From positions 1,302,001 through 1,366,000 of the forward strand of contig NZ_CP032698.1 of NCBI RefSeq assembly GCF_003627815.1: a stretch of DNA of 64,000 bases, in the 5' to 3' direction. This document shows positions 25,403 through 33,476 of this stretch, one piece after another. The position numbers were made by a program, and so were the translations under genes. Position 1 is the stretch's first letter; every line of letters begins with the position of its first letter. Source of the DNA: Streptomyces hundungensis. Lineage in GTDB: Bacteria > Actinomycetota > Actinomycetes > Streptomycetales > Streptomycetaceae. The notes beneath the pieces are model-generated. The model did no database searches and had not been told where the DNA came from. It was given only the letters and a program-made list of their open reading frames with translations.

Positions 25403-27832
25403 TCAGGCGCGGGGCGGGGTTCGTCCGCTGTCGGTGAGGTGGGCGGCGAGTGCGCGGACCGTCGGATGGCGGAACAGTTCGGCCCAGCGCAGGCCGTCGT
25501 CGATGCGCGCCAGACAGCGCAGCGCGGACATGGAGTCGCCGCCCAGCGCGAAGAAGTCCGCGTCCCTGCCGACCGGGCCGCTGCGCAGGACGTCCTGCCA
25601 GACCGCGGCGATGTGTTCCTCCCAGGCTCCCACCGGGGCCTCGGCGACCGGGAGGGCCGGCTCCTGCCGCTGCGGGGCGAGGGCGCCGAGCGCCTTGCGG
25701 TCGAGCTTGCCATTGACGGACAGCGGCAGTGCGTCCAGGACGAGGACGGTGGCGGGCACCATGAACGCGGGCAGCGTCTTGGCCAGATGGGCACGCAGGT
25801 CGTCGGGGCGCGGGGCCCGGCCTTCCCGGGGGACGGCGTAGCCGACCAGGCGTCGGCGGCCGAACTCGTCCTCCCCGGCCATGACGACGGCGTCCTTCAC
25901 GGCCGGGTGGTCCCGCAACCCGGCCTCGATCTCGCCCAGTTCGACCCGCAGGCCGTTCAACTTGACCTGGAAGTCGCTGCGGCCCAGCAGTTCCAGGACG
26001 CCGTCGGGGCCCTGACGGACGAGGTCACCGGTCCGGTAGAGGCGGTCGCTCACACCGGCGTACGACCAGTCGACGAAGCGCTCCGACGTGAGGTCGGGAC
26101 GGTCCAGATAGCCGCGGGCCAGACCCACTCCGGCCAGATGGAGTTCGCCCGGGACGCCGGGCGGGACCGGTCGCAGCGCGTCGTCCAGGACGTAGGCGCG
26201 CTGGTTCGCCATGGGCCTGCCGTAGGGGATGCTCGTCCAGGCGGGGTCGGTCTCCTCGACCTCGTGGATCGTGGAGTGGATCGACGCCTCCGTGGCGCCG
26301 CCGAGGACGATGAACCGGACGTCGGGGGCGAGGGCGCGCACCCGGTCGGGCAGGGAGACCGGGACCCAGTCGCCTCCGAGCATGACCAGGCGGAGCCGGT
26401 CCAGCGCCGGAGAGCCGCTGTCCTCCAGGTGTTCCGTCAGCAGTTCCAGCAGGGCGGGAGCGGAGTTCCAGACGGTGACGCCGTGGTCCAGGCAGAGCTG
26501 GGCCCAGTGGGCCACGTCCTTGGCCCGGTCCGCCTCGGGCACCACGACCGTTCCGCCGGCCGCGGTGATGCCGAGGAATTCGTAGACGGACATGTCGAAG
26601 CTGGGGGACGACAGGGCCGGCACACGATCCGAAGGACCCACCGCGAAGCGGGAGTTGAGGTCCGCGAGGTTGTTCACCACGCCGCGGTGGCGCAGCGCGA
26701 TGGGCTTGGGGATGCCGGTCGACCCGGAGGTGTGGATGACGTAACACAGGTCGTCCGGGCCCGCCGTCGGCGGAAGGTCGGCCACCGGTCGCGCGGCGAA
26801 GTCCGCCGCGGTGCCGTCGAGGAGCCCGTCGACCAGGACCGACGGCCGCCGCGTCCCCGGCCGCGGGGCGGGCAGCACGGCGGCCAGGGTCCGGTCGGTG
26901 ACCACGGCGACGCAGGAGGTGGCGTCCAGCATCGCGGCCAACCGCTGGGCGGGGTAGGCCGAATCGAGGGGCACATAGGCCCCGCCGGCCTTGAGAATGC
27001 CCAGCACGGCGGCGAGCAGCGTCGCCGATCGCTCCAGGCACAGGCCGACCCGTACGTCGGGGCCGACGCCTTCCTCACGCAGCCGGTGCGCGAGCCGGTT
27101 GGCGGACGCGTTGATCTCCCCGTACGTCCAGGTGCGCGCCCCGTGCACGACGGCCGGCGCTCCCGGGTCCACGGCGGCCCGCTGCTCGAAAGCCGTGTGC
27201 AGACACGTGTCATGAGGCAGGGCGACCGCCGTGTCGTTCCACTCGGTCAGGGCGCGGTGTGTCTCCTGCGCCGTGAGCAGGGCGGCACGGGAGACGGGCA
27301 GGCGCCGGTCCTGGACGGCGTCGGCCGTCAGAGTGCACAGGTGGGAGAGGTAGCGGCGGGCGGTGTCGGCCGTGAACAGCCGCTCGTCGTAGCGCAGTTC
27401 CGCGTACGAGGACGCGCCGTGGCCCCCGAGGGTCAGGTGCACTTCGTAGGGCGGCGGGTTCTGCGGGCCACTCCCCCAGGCCACCGCCACCAGGGGTGTG
27501 CCCAGGCCCTCGCCCGCGGATACCGGCGTGCTCCCGGCCACCAGATCCGCGAGAGTGGAGTCCGCGTCGACGGTGTAGCCGACGATGCCGTCGCGGGTGT
27601 CCACGGCGACCCGGTCCAGACCGGTGAGGCGGTGCAGGAGCGCCGCGAAGCAGGCGGTGAGCACGGTCCGGGACGCGTCGTCGGCCTGTGCGGCGGTGGG
27701 CAGCGCCGCCCGGACCAGACCGGTCGCACCGGGGGTCACCCCGGCGCGCCGGGGGCGGTCGGCGGGCAGGCGGAGGTCCGGCCAGTGGGCCGGTGTGTCG
27801 GTGAGGGTGGCGGTGCGGCTCTCGGGGCTCAT
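25403..27832 (-). CDS. NRPS protein: half-condensation, adenylation, carrier
   Basis: An 809 aa protein. Residues about 15-200 look like only the C-terminal lobe of a condensation domain, entering at LRLPADRPR; the HHxxxDG half is missing. The A domain (about 205-690) has HTSGSTGIPKP, SPSFDMSVYEF, YRTGD, SDFQVKLNGLRVE and SVNGKLDRKAL. The T domain near the end has FFALGGDSMSAL. By-eye pocket reading is about D-M-Y-N-M-G-L-I-H, with features of Cys and Gly codes, so a small residue is possible but unproven. The ATG overlaps the SHMT-like gene stop (ATGA). A free C protein two genes upstream could supply the missing condensation activity. Confidence 0.88.
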   Translation of the reverse strand: MSPESRTATLTDTPAHWPDLRLPADRPRRAGVTPGATGLVRAALPTAAQADDASRTVLTACFAALLHRLTGLDRVAVDTRDGIVGYTVDADSTLADLVAGSTPVSAGEGLGTPLVAVAWGSGPQNPPPYEVHLTLGGHGASSYAELRYDERLFTADTARRYLSHLCTLTADAVQDRRLPVSRAALLTAQETHRALTEWNDTAVALPHDTCLHTAFEQRAAVDPGAPAVVHGARTWTYGEINASANRLAHRLREEGVGPDVRVGLCLERSATLLAAVLGILKAGGAYVPLDSAYPAQRLAAMLDATSCVAVVTDRTLAAVLPAPRPGTRRPSVLVDGLLDGTAADFAARPVADLPPTAGPDDLCYVIHTSGSTGIPKPIALRHRGVVNNLADLNSRFAVGPSDRVPALSSPSFDMSVYEFLGITAAGGTVVVPEADRAKDVAHWAQLCLDHGVTVWNSAPALLELLTEHLEDSGSPALDRLRLVMLGGDWVPVSLPDRVRALAPDVRFIVLGGATEASIHSTIHEVEETDPAWTSIPYGRPMANQRAYVLDDALRPVPPGVPGELHLAGVGLARGYLDRPDLTSERFVDWSYAGVSDRLYRTGDLVRQGPDGVLELLGRSDFQVKLNGLRVELGEIEAGLRDHPAVKDAVVMAGEDEFGRRRLVGYAVPREGRAPRPDDLRAHLAKTLPAFMVPATVLVLDALPLSVNGKLDRKALGALAPQRQEPALPVAEAPVGAWEEHIAAVWQDVLRSGPVGRDADFFALGGDSMSALRCLARIDDGLRWAELFRHPTVRALAAHLTDSGRTPPRA

Positions 27833-29250
27833 GAGGGGGCTCCTGTGCGTGCGGCGACGCGCGCGTCGTCGGCGTCGGCGACGCCCGCATGCGGTAGGGG
27901 GTGACGGACACACAGCGCCCGGACCTGCTCGCGCAGGCGGATGCGCTCGTGGGGGTCGACGCGGTAGTCGTTGTCGCCCAGCGCGGTGGTGGCGGCCAGG
28001 ACGGCGTGCATGAGTTCCGCGCACTCACGCATGTGCTCAGGACCCATACCGCGCTGCGCGAGAATGTTGCAGCCGAGCCTGAGACCGCTGGTGACGAGCG
28101 GCGGACGGGTGTCGTCCGGTATGCGGTTGCGGTTGACGAGGATCCCGCACTCCTCCAGGGCCCGTTCCGCGACGACACCGGTGAGCCCGGTGCCGCGCAG
28201 GTCGATCAGGACCATGTGGTTGTCGGTGCCGCCGGTGAGCACCCGGTGCCCGAGCGCCGACAGTTCGGCGGCGAGCGCCCGCGCGCCCGCGACGGTCAGG
28301 CGTGCGGTCTCGGCGAACCGCGGTTCGGCGGCGAGCGCGAAGGCGCGGGCCTTGGCCGCGATGGCCGCCGGGGCGGGAGTGCCCTGGTTCTGCGGGAACA
28401 CGGCCCGCTGCATCAGCCGGTCCAGCGGGGTGCGCCCGTCGGGGCCCGGGGCCCGGTGGTCTCGTCCGCTGAGGATGAGCCCCCCACGCGGCCCGCCGAG
28501 CTGCTTGTACGTACTGGTCGTGGTGACGTGTGCGTGATCGATGGGGCTGGCATGCTCACCGGCGGCCACCAGGCCGGCGATGTGCGAGATGTCGGCCAGC
28601 AGATAGGCGCCCACCGCATCGGCGATCTCCCGGAAGCGGGCGAAGTCCAGGGCCCGTGGGTAGGCGCTGGCTCCCGCGATCAGCACGGCGGGGCGGTGTT
28701 CGGCGGCGAGTTCGGCGACCTGTCCGTAGTCGATCCGGCCGTTCTCGTCGAGGCCGTAGGGCACGGCCCGGTAGTGCCGTCCGGTGACCGAGGCCGGGGA
28801 GCCGTGCGTGAGGTGGCCGCCGGCGTCGAGGCCGAGGCCGAGCAGGGTGCCGCCGGGTGGGATCAGGGCGGAGAGAACGGCGAGGTTGGCGCTGGAGCAC
28901 GAGTGGGGCTGGACGTTGGCGTACCGTGCGCCGAACAGGAGCTTGGCGCGGTCCACGGCGAGCCGTTCGACCTCGTCGAAGTTGGCCGCTCCGGGGTGGT
29001 ACCGGGCACCGGGGTACCCCTCGGCGGTGACGTTGGACAACGCGGATCCGCCGGCGGCCAGGACGGAGGGGGCGGCGATGCTGGCGGAAGCGATCATCGC
29101 CAGCATGGTGTCCTGATCCCGTACCTCGGCGTCGAGGAGGTCCGCGAGTTCCGGATCCTCCCGGCGCAGCTCGGACAGCCCGGCACGCGTGAGGCCGGCC
29201 TGGTCGTACCGCGCTGTTGACGCGAGCGGGGGCGGAGGGGCCAGGGTCAC
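27829..29250 (-). CDS. SHMT-like PLP enzyme (serine or alpha-methylserine hydroxymethyltransferase type)
   Basis: A fold-type I PLP enzyme of 473 aa related to GlyA. The PLP lysine is Lys249 in TTTSTYKQLGGPRGG; standard SHMT has THK there, and Tyr before Lys is what I recall from alpha-methylserine hydroxymethyltransferases. Other landmarks are NVQPHSCSSANLAVL, LGLDAGGHLTHGSP, DISHIAGLV and TSGLRLGCNILAQRGM. The GTG start overlaps the thioesterase stop (GTGA at 29247-29250). Inside an NRPS operon it probably makes a beta-hydroxy or alpha-methylated amino acid building block rather than serving folate metabolism. FmoH of the JBIR-34/35 pathway is a known precedent. Confidence 0.87.
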   Translation of the reverse strand: MTLAPPPPLASTARYDQAGLTRAGLSELRREDPELADLLDAEVRDQDTMLAMIASASIAAPSVLAAGGSALSNVTAEGYPGARYHPGAANFDEVERLAVDRAKLLFGARYANVQPHSCSSANLAVLSALIPPGGTLLGLGLDAGGHLTHGSPASVTGRHYRAVPYGLDENGRIDYGQVAELAAEHRPAVLIAGASAYPRALDFARFREIADAVGAYLLADISHIAGLVAAGEHASPIDHAHVTTTSTYKQLGGPRGGLILSGRDHRAPGPDGRTPLDRLMQRAVFPQNQGTPAPAAIAAKARAFALAAEPRFAETARLTVAGARALAAELSALGHRVLTGGTDNHMVLIDLRGTGLTGVVAERALEECGILVNRNRIPDDTRPPLVTSGLRLGCNILAQRGMGPEHMRECAELMHAVLAATTALGDNDYRVDPHERIRLREQVRALCVRHPLPHAGVADADDARVAARTGAPS

Positions 29251-29939
29251 AGCTGCTCCTCGATGACGCGCCACACGTCCGGCATGTGGTCCAGCAGATA
29301 GAGGTGGCCGCCGGGCATCTCCACTTCGGCGAAGTCCTGGGTGGTGAAGGTCTTCCAGTCGGCGACCCCGTCGGAGGTGGCCACGGTGTCCGAGGCGCCG
29401 CGCATCGCGGTGAGGGGGATCGGCAGCGGGTCGAGCATCTTGGGCCGGTAGTCGTCGTACTGCTTCAGGAGCAGCGCGTCGGAGCGCAGCGTCGGCAGGA
29501 GCAGGGCGCGCAGCTCGGGGTGGTCGAGTGCCTCGAAGCCGCGCACGCTGTCCTGCTTCAGCGTCATGACGGCTTCGTCGTCGTCGTCGCTGAGGGCGGT
29601 GTAGCCGCGGTGGCGGGGGCTGCGCGTTCCGCTGACGATCAGCCGCTCGGGCAGCGGCCCACCGGTCTCGTACAGGCGTCGGGCGGTCTCGAAGCCGATC
29701 AGGCCGCCGAAGCTGTGGCCGAAGATCGCGAAGGGTTCCCCGTCGGCGGCTTCCGTCACCCGCCGGGTGACATCGGTGATGCACTCGGCGAAGGAGGCGT
29801 AGTGCGGCGCGGAGAACTCCTCTTCGCGGCCCGGCAGTTGGATGGGTACGGCGCGAGCCCGTTCTGTGGACAACGCCTTCCAGGGGCGGTAGACCCCGGC
29901 GCCCGCTCCGGCGTACGGCAGACACATCACTCGTGTCAT
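29247..29939 (-). CDS. Type II thioesterase, copy 2
   Basis: A 230 aa alpha/beta hydrolase beginning MTRVMCLPYAGAGAGVYRPW, the TEII opening motif. The elbow is FGHSFGGLIGFE; an acidic residue lies in MRGASDTVA, and the His is in MPGGHLYLLD. TEII enzymes free stalled or misprimed carrier domains. It is embedded in the minus-strand operon, with four-base overlaps to the free C-domain gene and to the SHMT-like gene, so its stoichiometry should follow the assembly line. A more specific role in off-loading is possible because the cluster lacks a type I thioesterase. Confidence 0.93.
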   Translation of the reverse strand: MTRVMCLPYAGAGAGVYRPWKALSTERARAVPIQLPGREEEFSAPHYASFAECITDVTRRVTEAADGEPFAIFGHSFGGLIGFETARRLYETGGPLPERLIVSGTRSPRHRGYTALSDDDDEAVMTLKQDSVRGFEALDHPELRALLLPTLRSDALLLKQYDDYRPKMLDPLPIPLTAMRGASDTVATSDGVADWKTFTTQDFAEVEMPGGHLYLLDHMPDVWRVIEEQL

Positions 29940-31267
29940 CGGAAGTTCTCCTCGGAATTGGTCAGGGATACGGAACGGGGCGGTCCTGGGTCGTTGGGCC
30001 GCCCTCCTGCCCCGGTCAAGAGAGTGAGCCGGTCGCGGACGGCGTCCGAAAGCCGCTCCAGACGTGCCGCCCAGATGCCGCCTTCGGGAGCCTGGAGCAG
30101 TCCCTCCAGGCGTTGGCCGGGCAGCTCGTTCAGCTGGAACTGGATCTCGGCCTGTACGCCGAGCGGCGTCACGGGCTCACTGCGCATGCGCAGCGGGCCG
30201 GCCAGGTGCTCGGGCCGCTGCCAGCTCTCATACGCGAACAGCGCCTGGTACAGCGGCAGTCGGCGCCCGGGGCGGGTGCGTGCCGCACGCAGCACGTCGT
30301 CCTGCGGCAGGTCCATGTGGACGAGACCGTCGGTGAACGTCTTCCAGACGCGCTCGCACGCGTCGGGCTCCGCGGGCCGCCGTATCCGTACCGGCAGGGT
30401 GGTCAGCAGGCAGCCGATCGCGTCCGCGAGGTCGGGAGTGCGGGTGGAGACCGGGGTGCCGATGCAGAAGTCCTCGGCTCCGCACAGGTCGTACAGGGCC
30501 TGGGCGTAGGCGGTGAGCAGCACCGCGAAGGGCGGGCAGGCCAGGCGGCGGGCCGCTTCGCGGGTCGCATCCCCGACGCCGTCGGGGAAGGGGACGGCGT
30601 GGAAGCGCGGTGTGGCGCGGGCGAGTTCCCGCTGGGTCGGGCCGTCGTCCGCGCCCGGCAGGTCAGGGGCGCCGTCGAGCGCCTCCTTCCAGTACGCGGT
30701 GAATTCGGCGGGGCGGGCCGGTCGCGGCGCCGGTGTTAGTGCGAGCGGAGCGGGTTCGGGTTCTCCCGCCACGACCCGGGCGTACGCGCGGGCCAGGTCG
30801 GCGGTGAACACCTCGTGGGACAGCCCGTCGTACACGAGGTGGTGGGTCAGGACGTAGAGCGTCGAGGCGGCTCCGCCGTCCGGGTCCTCGCTGAGACCGA
30901 GGACGACGTGGTGGCCGGCGGCCGGGTCGAGGAGGTCGCTCGCGGCCATCTCGCGGGCCGCCGCCGCGAAGTCGGCGCCCGGCGGGAGCATCAGCAGCGG
31001 CGGTTCGGCGGGAGCCACGGTGGTGCACCGCAACTGGCCCGCGGCCGGGGTGAAGACCGACCGCAGGGCGGGGTGACGGGCGACCACCCGCGCGGCGGCC
31101 GCCACGAGCGTGGTCCGGTCCGTAACCCCTTCCAGACGTACGGTGCTCAGCACCCGCCAGGCGGGCGAGCCGGAGGCGATGCGCTCGGCGAACCAGAACT
31201 GACGTTCCGTCGCGGAGGCGGGGCGCCACGCGGGCGGCGCGGCCGGGGAGGTGTCGGTGGGCGTCAT
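29936..31267 (-). CDS. Free-standing NRPS condensation-domain protein
   Basis: A 443 aa protein made of one condensation domain. The active-site motif HHLVYDG is intact near residue 155, preceded by the N-terminal helix SATERQFWFAERI. The C-terminal lobe shows CIGTPVSTRTPDL, GCLLTTLPVRIRRP and LPQDDVLRAAR. There is no A or T domain. It may condense two carrier-bound groups in trans, complement the half C domain at 25403-27832, or release the product onto a free amine or alcohol, as free C proteins do elsewhere. Its ATG overlaps the SDR stop, and its stop overlaps the thioesterase start. Confidence 0.9.
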   Translation of the reverse strand: MTPTDTSPAAPPAWRPASATERQFWFAERIASGSPAWRVLSTVRLEGVTDRTTLVAAAARVVARHPALRSVFTPAAGQLRCTTVAPAEPPLLMLPPGADFAAAAREMAASDLLDPAAGHHVVLGLSEDPDGGAASTLYVLTHHLVYDGLSHEVFTADLARAYARVVAGEPEPAPLALTPAPRPARPAEFTAYWKEALDGAPDLPGADDGPTQRELARATPRFHAVPFPDGVGDATREAARRLACPPFAVLLTAYAQALYDLCGAEDFCIGTPVSTRTPDLADAIGCLLTTLPVRIRRPAEPDACERVWKTFTDGLVHMDLPQDDVLRAARTRPGRRLPLYQALFAYESWQRPEHLAGPLRMRSEPVTPLGVQAEIQFQLNELPGQRLEGLLQAPEGGIWAARLERLSDAVRDRLTLLTGAGGRPNDPGPPRSVSLTNSEENFR

Positions 31268-32112
31268 CGGACCGAATACCCCGCGTCGACGGTCAGGGTG
31301 GTGCCCGTGACGTGCCGTGAGGCGTCGCCGGCGAGCCAGAGCGCGGCCGCGGCCACGTCGTCGGGCTCGATCAGCGCGTTCATCGGGTGGTCGGCGACGA
31401 ACAACTGCTCGTGCCCGGCCTGGGGGACGTCGAGTGCTCTGGCCACCTCGGAGAGCATGCGGCCGTCCATGGCCCGCTCGTCGCGGATGTTGCCGGGGCA
31501 CACCGCGTTGACCCGCACGCCGTACGAGGCGTAGTCGAGCGCGGCGGCCTTGGTCAGACCGACCAGGCCGTGCTTGGCCGCGACGTAGCCGGCGAAGTTG
31601 CGGTAGCCGACGAGCCCCGCGGTGGAAGCGATGTTGACGATCGCCCCTGAGCGGCGTTCCACCATGGCCGGTGCGAACACCTTGATGGCACGCCAGGCCC
31701 CGCCGAGATCGACGTCGATCATGAGCTGCCAGTCCTCTTCGTCCGTCTCGTGCACCGGCCGTCCGGAGGGAGCGACGATGCCGGCGTTGTTGACGAGGAC
31801 ATGGGGCGCCCCGAAGCGGTCGTGGGCCCGCTGGCGCAGGTCGGTGAGGCCTGCCAGGTCGCGGACGTCGACGGCCGCGGTGAGGACGTCCGCGCCATGG
31901 CGGCGGCAGGCGTCGGCGGTGTGGGCGAGCTGGCTCTCGGAACCCAACGGGTAGGGGACGCCGGGCACCGGCGCCGTGACGTCGAGGAGGACCAGATCCG
32001 CGCCCTGGGCCGCGAAGGCGATGGCGGTGGCCCGCCCGGCACCCCGTGCGGCACCGGTGATCACCGCGGTGCGGCCTTCGAGGACGCCGACCGTCGAGGG
32101 GGTCGCGGTCAT
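31264..32112 (-). CDS. Short-chain dehydrogenase/reductase, mycofactocin-type SDR subfamily
   Basis: An SDR of 282 aa. The cofactor loop is TGAARGAGRA, then NNAG, the catalytic Ser in NIASTAG and Tyr/Lys in YVAAKHG. The extended loop after strand 2 (LLDVTAPVPGVPYPLGS) is like that of SDRs annotated as mycofactocin-coupled, which hold nicotinamide cofactor tightly. It probably oxidises or reduces a hydroxy/keto group on a precursor or the product. Four-base overlaps with the MFS gene upstream and the free C-domain gene downstream place it firmly in the operon. The substrate is unknown. Confidence 0.9.
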   Translation of the reverse strand: MTATPSTVGVLEGRTAVITGAARGAGRATAIAFAAQGADLVLLDVTAPVPGVPYPLGSESQLAHTADACRRHGADVLTAAVDVRDLAGLTDLRQRAHDRFGAPHVLVNNAGIVAPSGRPVHETDEEDWQLMIDVDLGGAWRAIKVFAPAMVERRSGAIVNIASTAGLVGYRNFAGYVAAKHGLVGLTKAAALDYASYGVRVNAVCPGNIRDERAMDGRMLSEVARALDVPQAGHEQLFVADHPMNALIEPDDVAAAALWLAGDASRHVTGTTLTVDAGYSVR

Positions 32113-33476
32113 CGGGTGGCCACCTCCTCGTTCGGTGTGTCGGGGCCCGTGTGCAGCACGGGCTTCTCGTCGGCCTCGGCGGCGCGGGCGGTGCCGCCGT
32201 CCACCGGCTCGTCCATCGCGCGCAGGCCGGGCCGACGCCAGCTGACGGCGATCAGGACGAGGTAGACGAGGGCGAAGCAGAGCATCGGCACGCGCAGTCC
32301 GGCCAGATCCACCAGCCATCCGGCCGTCAGGACGCCGAGGGGGGCGGAGGTGAGGGCCATGGCGCCCGTGAGACCGAAGACCCTGCCGCGCAGCTCCTCG
32401 GGGACGCGTTCGAGCATGACGGTCGAGAGCATCGGGTTGAGCGGGCCGCCGGCCACGCCGACCAGGAAGCAGATCACCGTCACGCCGATGGCGTTGGGCT
32501 CGAAGTAGAGCATCAGACGGAGCACGGACACCGCGGCGAAGCAGCCGAACAGGGTGTACCGACGGTTCGACAGGAAGCTGCGGCTGGCGGGCCCGTACAG
32601 GAAGGTCCCCGCGATCGCGCCGATGCCGACGGCTCCGAGGAACCATCCCATCGCGGCGCTGTCGTGCAGCACGGTCTCGGCGTAGGTCGGCAGGAAGAGC
32701 GGGGTGAAGGCGTCGTCGAGGAAGTTGGTGACCACGACGAAGGCCGTCATCGCGCCGATCACCGGCATGGTCTTCACCAGTGCCATGCCTTCGCGCAACT
32801 GCCCGAAGAAACCCGGGCCGTCCGCCGCCGCGGCACCTTGTTCACCGCTTGCGGTCTTGCGGGAAGGGGCGAGGGGCACGGCGAAGGCGACGAGGCCGGC
32901 GGCGATGAGGAAGGTCGCGGCGTCGACGTACATGCCGACGACCGAGTCGGTCGCCGCGATCAGCACTCCGGCGAGCGGGGCACCGGCCACCAGGCCGAGG
33001 CGGGGGGCCGCCTGGTACCAGGAGTTCGCGCTCTCCAGCCGCGCCCCGGCGCCCTCGATGACGGGCTTGAGCAGCGCCATGCGGGCAGCGGTGGCGGGGG
33101 TCGCCACCACCGTCCGGGCGAAGAGCAGCACGAGGAGCAGCGGCAGGGGCAGTCCTGCGGTGGCGGCCAGGAGCGGTACGAGCAGCACCAGGACGCCCGC
33201 CGAGAGATCGGACAGCACGCTCAGTCTGCGTCCGCCGAACCGGTCCACCAGGACTCCGCCGGCCGCGCCCGCGAAGATCAACGGCAGGGCGCCGATGAAT
33301 CCCGCGAGGCCGGTGGTGGCGGTCGATCCGGTGGTCTGAAGGACGTACAGCGGGATCGTGACGATGGTGATGGCGTTGCCGAAGGCCGACAGGTACTGAG
33401 CCGTCAGCAGGGCGACGAGCGGGCCCCGGCGCCGGGTGGCCCCGGCCCGGTCCGGAGCGGCCGTGGTGTCGGTCAT
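32109..33476 (-). CDS. MFS exporter
   Basis: A major facilitator protein of 455 aa with about 12 transmembrane helices. The loop GGVLVDRFGGRRLSVLSD is the usual MFS motif between helices 2 and 3, and a cytoplasmic loop rich in charged residues (SRKTASGEQGAAAADG) divides the halves. It resembles proteins of the macrolide or enterobactin exporter type. Because it is translationally coupled to both neighbours in the NRPS operon, it is the best candidate for product export and self-protection. Its start overlaps the stop of the C-T-E gene by four bases. Confidence 0.9.
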   Translation of the reverse strand: MTDTTAAPDRAGATRRRGPLVALLTAQYLSAFGNAITIVTIPLYVLQTTGSTATTGLAGFIGALPLIFAGAAGGVLVDRFGGRRLSVLSDLSAGVLVLLVPLLAATAGLPLPLLLVLLFARTVVATPATAARMALLKPVIEGAGARLESANSWYQAAPRLGLVAGAPLAGVLIAATDSVVGMYVDAATFLIAAGLVAFAVPLAPSRKTASGEQGAAAADGPGFFGQLREGMALVKTMPVIGAMTAFVVVTNFLDDAFTPLFLPTYAETVLHDSAAMGWFLGAVGIGAIAGTFLYGPASRSFLSNRRYTLFGCFAAVSVLRLMLYFEPNAIGVTVICFLVGVAGGPLNPMLSTVMLERVPEELRGRVFGLTGAMALTSAPLGVLTAGWLVDLAGLRVPMLCFALVYLVLIAVSWRRPGLRAMDEPVDGGTARAAEADEKPVLHTGPDTPNEEVATR

